Shown here one piece after another: positions 63,289-64,000 of a stretch of DNA of 64,000 bases. Position 1 is the first letter of the stretch, and the number at the start of each line of letters is the position of its first letter. Made by a program: the position numbers and the translations under genes. This DNA comes from Saccharomonospora sp. NB11 (lineage in GTDB: Bacteria > Actinomycetota > Actinomycetes > Mycobacteriales > Pseudonocardiaceae), in contig NZ_JACBJG010000005.1 in assembly GCF_015910535.1 (NCBI RefSeq), positions 310,001-374,000 of the forward strand, given 5' to 3'. A model generated the notes under the pieces. The model was not told where the DNA came from. It worked only from the letters and a program-made list of their open reading frames with translations, and ran no database searches.

Positions 63289-64000
63289 GTGAGCGCATCC
63301 GGTTCCACGCCCAGGGCAGCCCTTTCCCCTGAGCACGTGTTCGACTGGCTCGACGACACCGCCGCGCAGCGCGCCGAGGCGGGCCTGGTCCGGACACTGC
63401 TCCCGCGCCCTGCGATGACGACGCAGCTCGACCTCGCGGGTAATGACTACCTCGGGCTGGCCAGGGACAAGCGCGTCGCCGGGGCCTCGGCGGCGGCAGC
63501 CCTGAAGTGGGGCGCGGGTGCCACGGGGTCTCGCCTGGTCACCGGGTCCACGGAGGTCCACGCCGAGCTGGAGTACGAGCTCGCGCGGTTCTGCGGCGCG
63601 CAGGCCGCCCTGGTGTTCTCGTCCGGGTTCGCCGCCAACCTCGGCGCCGTGACGGCGTTGAGCGGTCGGGACGCCGCGATCGTCACCGACAAGTACATCC
63701 ACGCCTCGCTGATCGAGGGCTGTCGGCTGTCCCGCGCCGACGTCGCCGCCGTGGCCCACAACGATCCCGCTGCCGTCGAGCACGCGCTCGCGACGCGCCG
63801 CAAGGCTCGCGCGCTGGTCGTCACCGACTCCGTGTTCTCCGTGGACGGCGACCTGGCCCCGCTGCCCGAGTTGTCGGCCGTGTGCCGACGGCAGTCGGCG
63901 GCGCTGCTCGTCGACGACGCCCACGGGCTGGGTGTGCTCGGCGAGGGCGGCCGAGGCGCCGTGCACGCGGCGGGCCTCGCGGGCGCGCCCGACGTCGTCA
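63289..64000 (+). CDS. bioF: BioF, 8-amino-7-oxononanoate synthase (5' part, cut by window)
   Basis: PLP enzyme of biotin synthesis that joins pimeloyl-ACP/CoA and alanine. About 237 residues are visible from the GTG at 63289. Features are LDLAGNDYLGLARD, GAGATGSRLVTGSTEVH, VFSSGFAANLGAVTAL, DKYIHASLIEGCRLS and the PLP aspartate in LLVDDAHGLGVLGEGG. The PLP lysine lies beyond the window. Related alpha-oxoamine synthases (Kbl, HemA-like) are alternatives, but the motifs fit BioF best. Other bio genes would be expected downstream. Confidence 0.88.
   Translation, partial: MSASGSTPRAALSPEHVFDWLDDTAAQRAEAGLVRTLLPRPAMTTQLDLAGNDYLGLARDKRVAGASAAAALKWGAGATGSRLVTGSTEVHAELEYELARFCGAQAALVFSSGFAANLGAVTALSGRDAAIVTDKYIHASLIEGCRLSRADVAAVAHNDPAAVEHALATRRKARALVVTDSVFSVDGDLAPLPELSAVCRRQSAALLVDDAHGLGVLGEGGRGAVHAAGLAGAPDVV

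Overview
The window is a GC-rich, densely coded actinobacterial chromosome segment. GTG and TTG starts are common. Gene content points to the Pseudonocardiaceae (Saccharomonospora, Amycolatopsis or a relative): an actinobacterial qcr/cta respiratory cluster, homodimeric AceE, a fasR-fabD-fabH-acpP-fabF cluster, an Lsr2-like protein and several actinobacteria-only DUF families. From memory, the order broadly follows M. tuberculosis Rv2192c-Rv2218 and Rv2238c-Rv2246. The genus is an inference.

1-13 kb: cytochrome bc1-aa3 supercomplex genes (qcrA partial, qcrC, ctaE; ctaC, ctaF) with a pseudo-receiver gene, trpD and asnB; then a bicovalent-flavin oxidase, an A-type Fe-S carrier, a DUF3043 membrane protein and an aldo/keto reductase. 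Between the last two lies a striking non-coding region of exact 21-bp-period GTGTCCGC arrays in two facing orientations. 12-20 kb: ispD, cobT, ilvE, two unknown membrane proteins, pepA, an SMI1/KNR4-like gene and a small MGLFDAF protein.

19.6-29.6 kb: lipoate and 2-oxoacid dehydrogenase block: lpd (E3), E2 with two nearly identical lipoyl domains, lipB and lipA. A 3.3-kb module separates lipB from lipA: an LLM flavin oxidoreductase and TetR operon, three 15-bp operator-like palindromes, an unknown 181-aa protein and a frameshifted short-chain dehydrogenase. 29.7-39 kb: DedA and DHA2-type MFS membrane proteins, replicative dnaE, a PP2C phosphatase, DUF4383, a 2H phosphoesterase and a zinc metallopeptidase.

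39.1-49.1 kb: tRNA-Val(TAC) flanked by two more 21-bp repeat units, ahpE, DUF3052, aceE (PDH E1), the fatty-acid synthase cluster under a PucR-type FasR regulator, and DUF3145. With lpd, E2, lipA and lipB this puts all three PDH components and lipoate assembly in one window, next to the malonyl-ACP pathway that uses their acetyl-CoA. 49.5-64 kb: a membrane protein with a degenerate NERD-like domain, a disulfide oxidoreductase, an Lsr2-like protein lacking the DNA-binding domain, the split transhydrogenase pntAA-pntAB-pntB, YjbQ, a membrane-anchored unknown, proS, yaaA, a DAO-type oxidase, a DEAD-box helicase, a PIG-L deacetylase and partial bioF.

No transposase, integrase, prophage, CRISPR array or rRNA was found. 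Most convergent gene pairs are separated by strong perfect hairpins, while others nearly touch or overlap. The least explained structure is the dispersed 21-bp repeat family.
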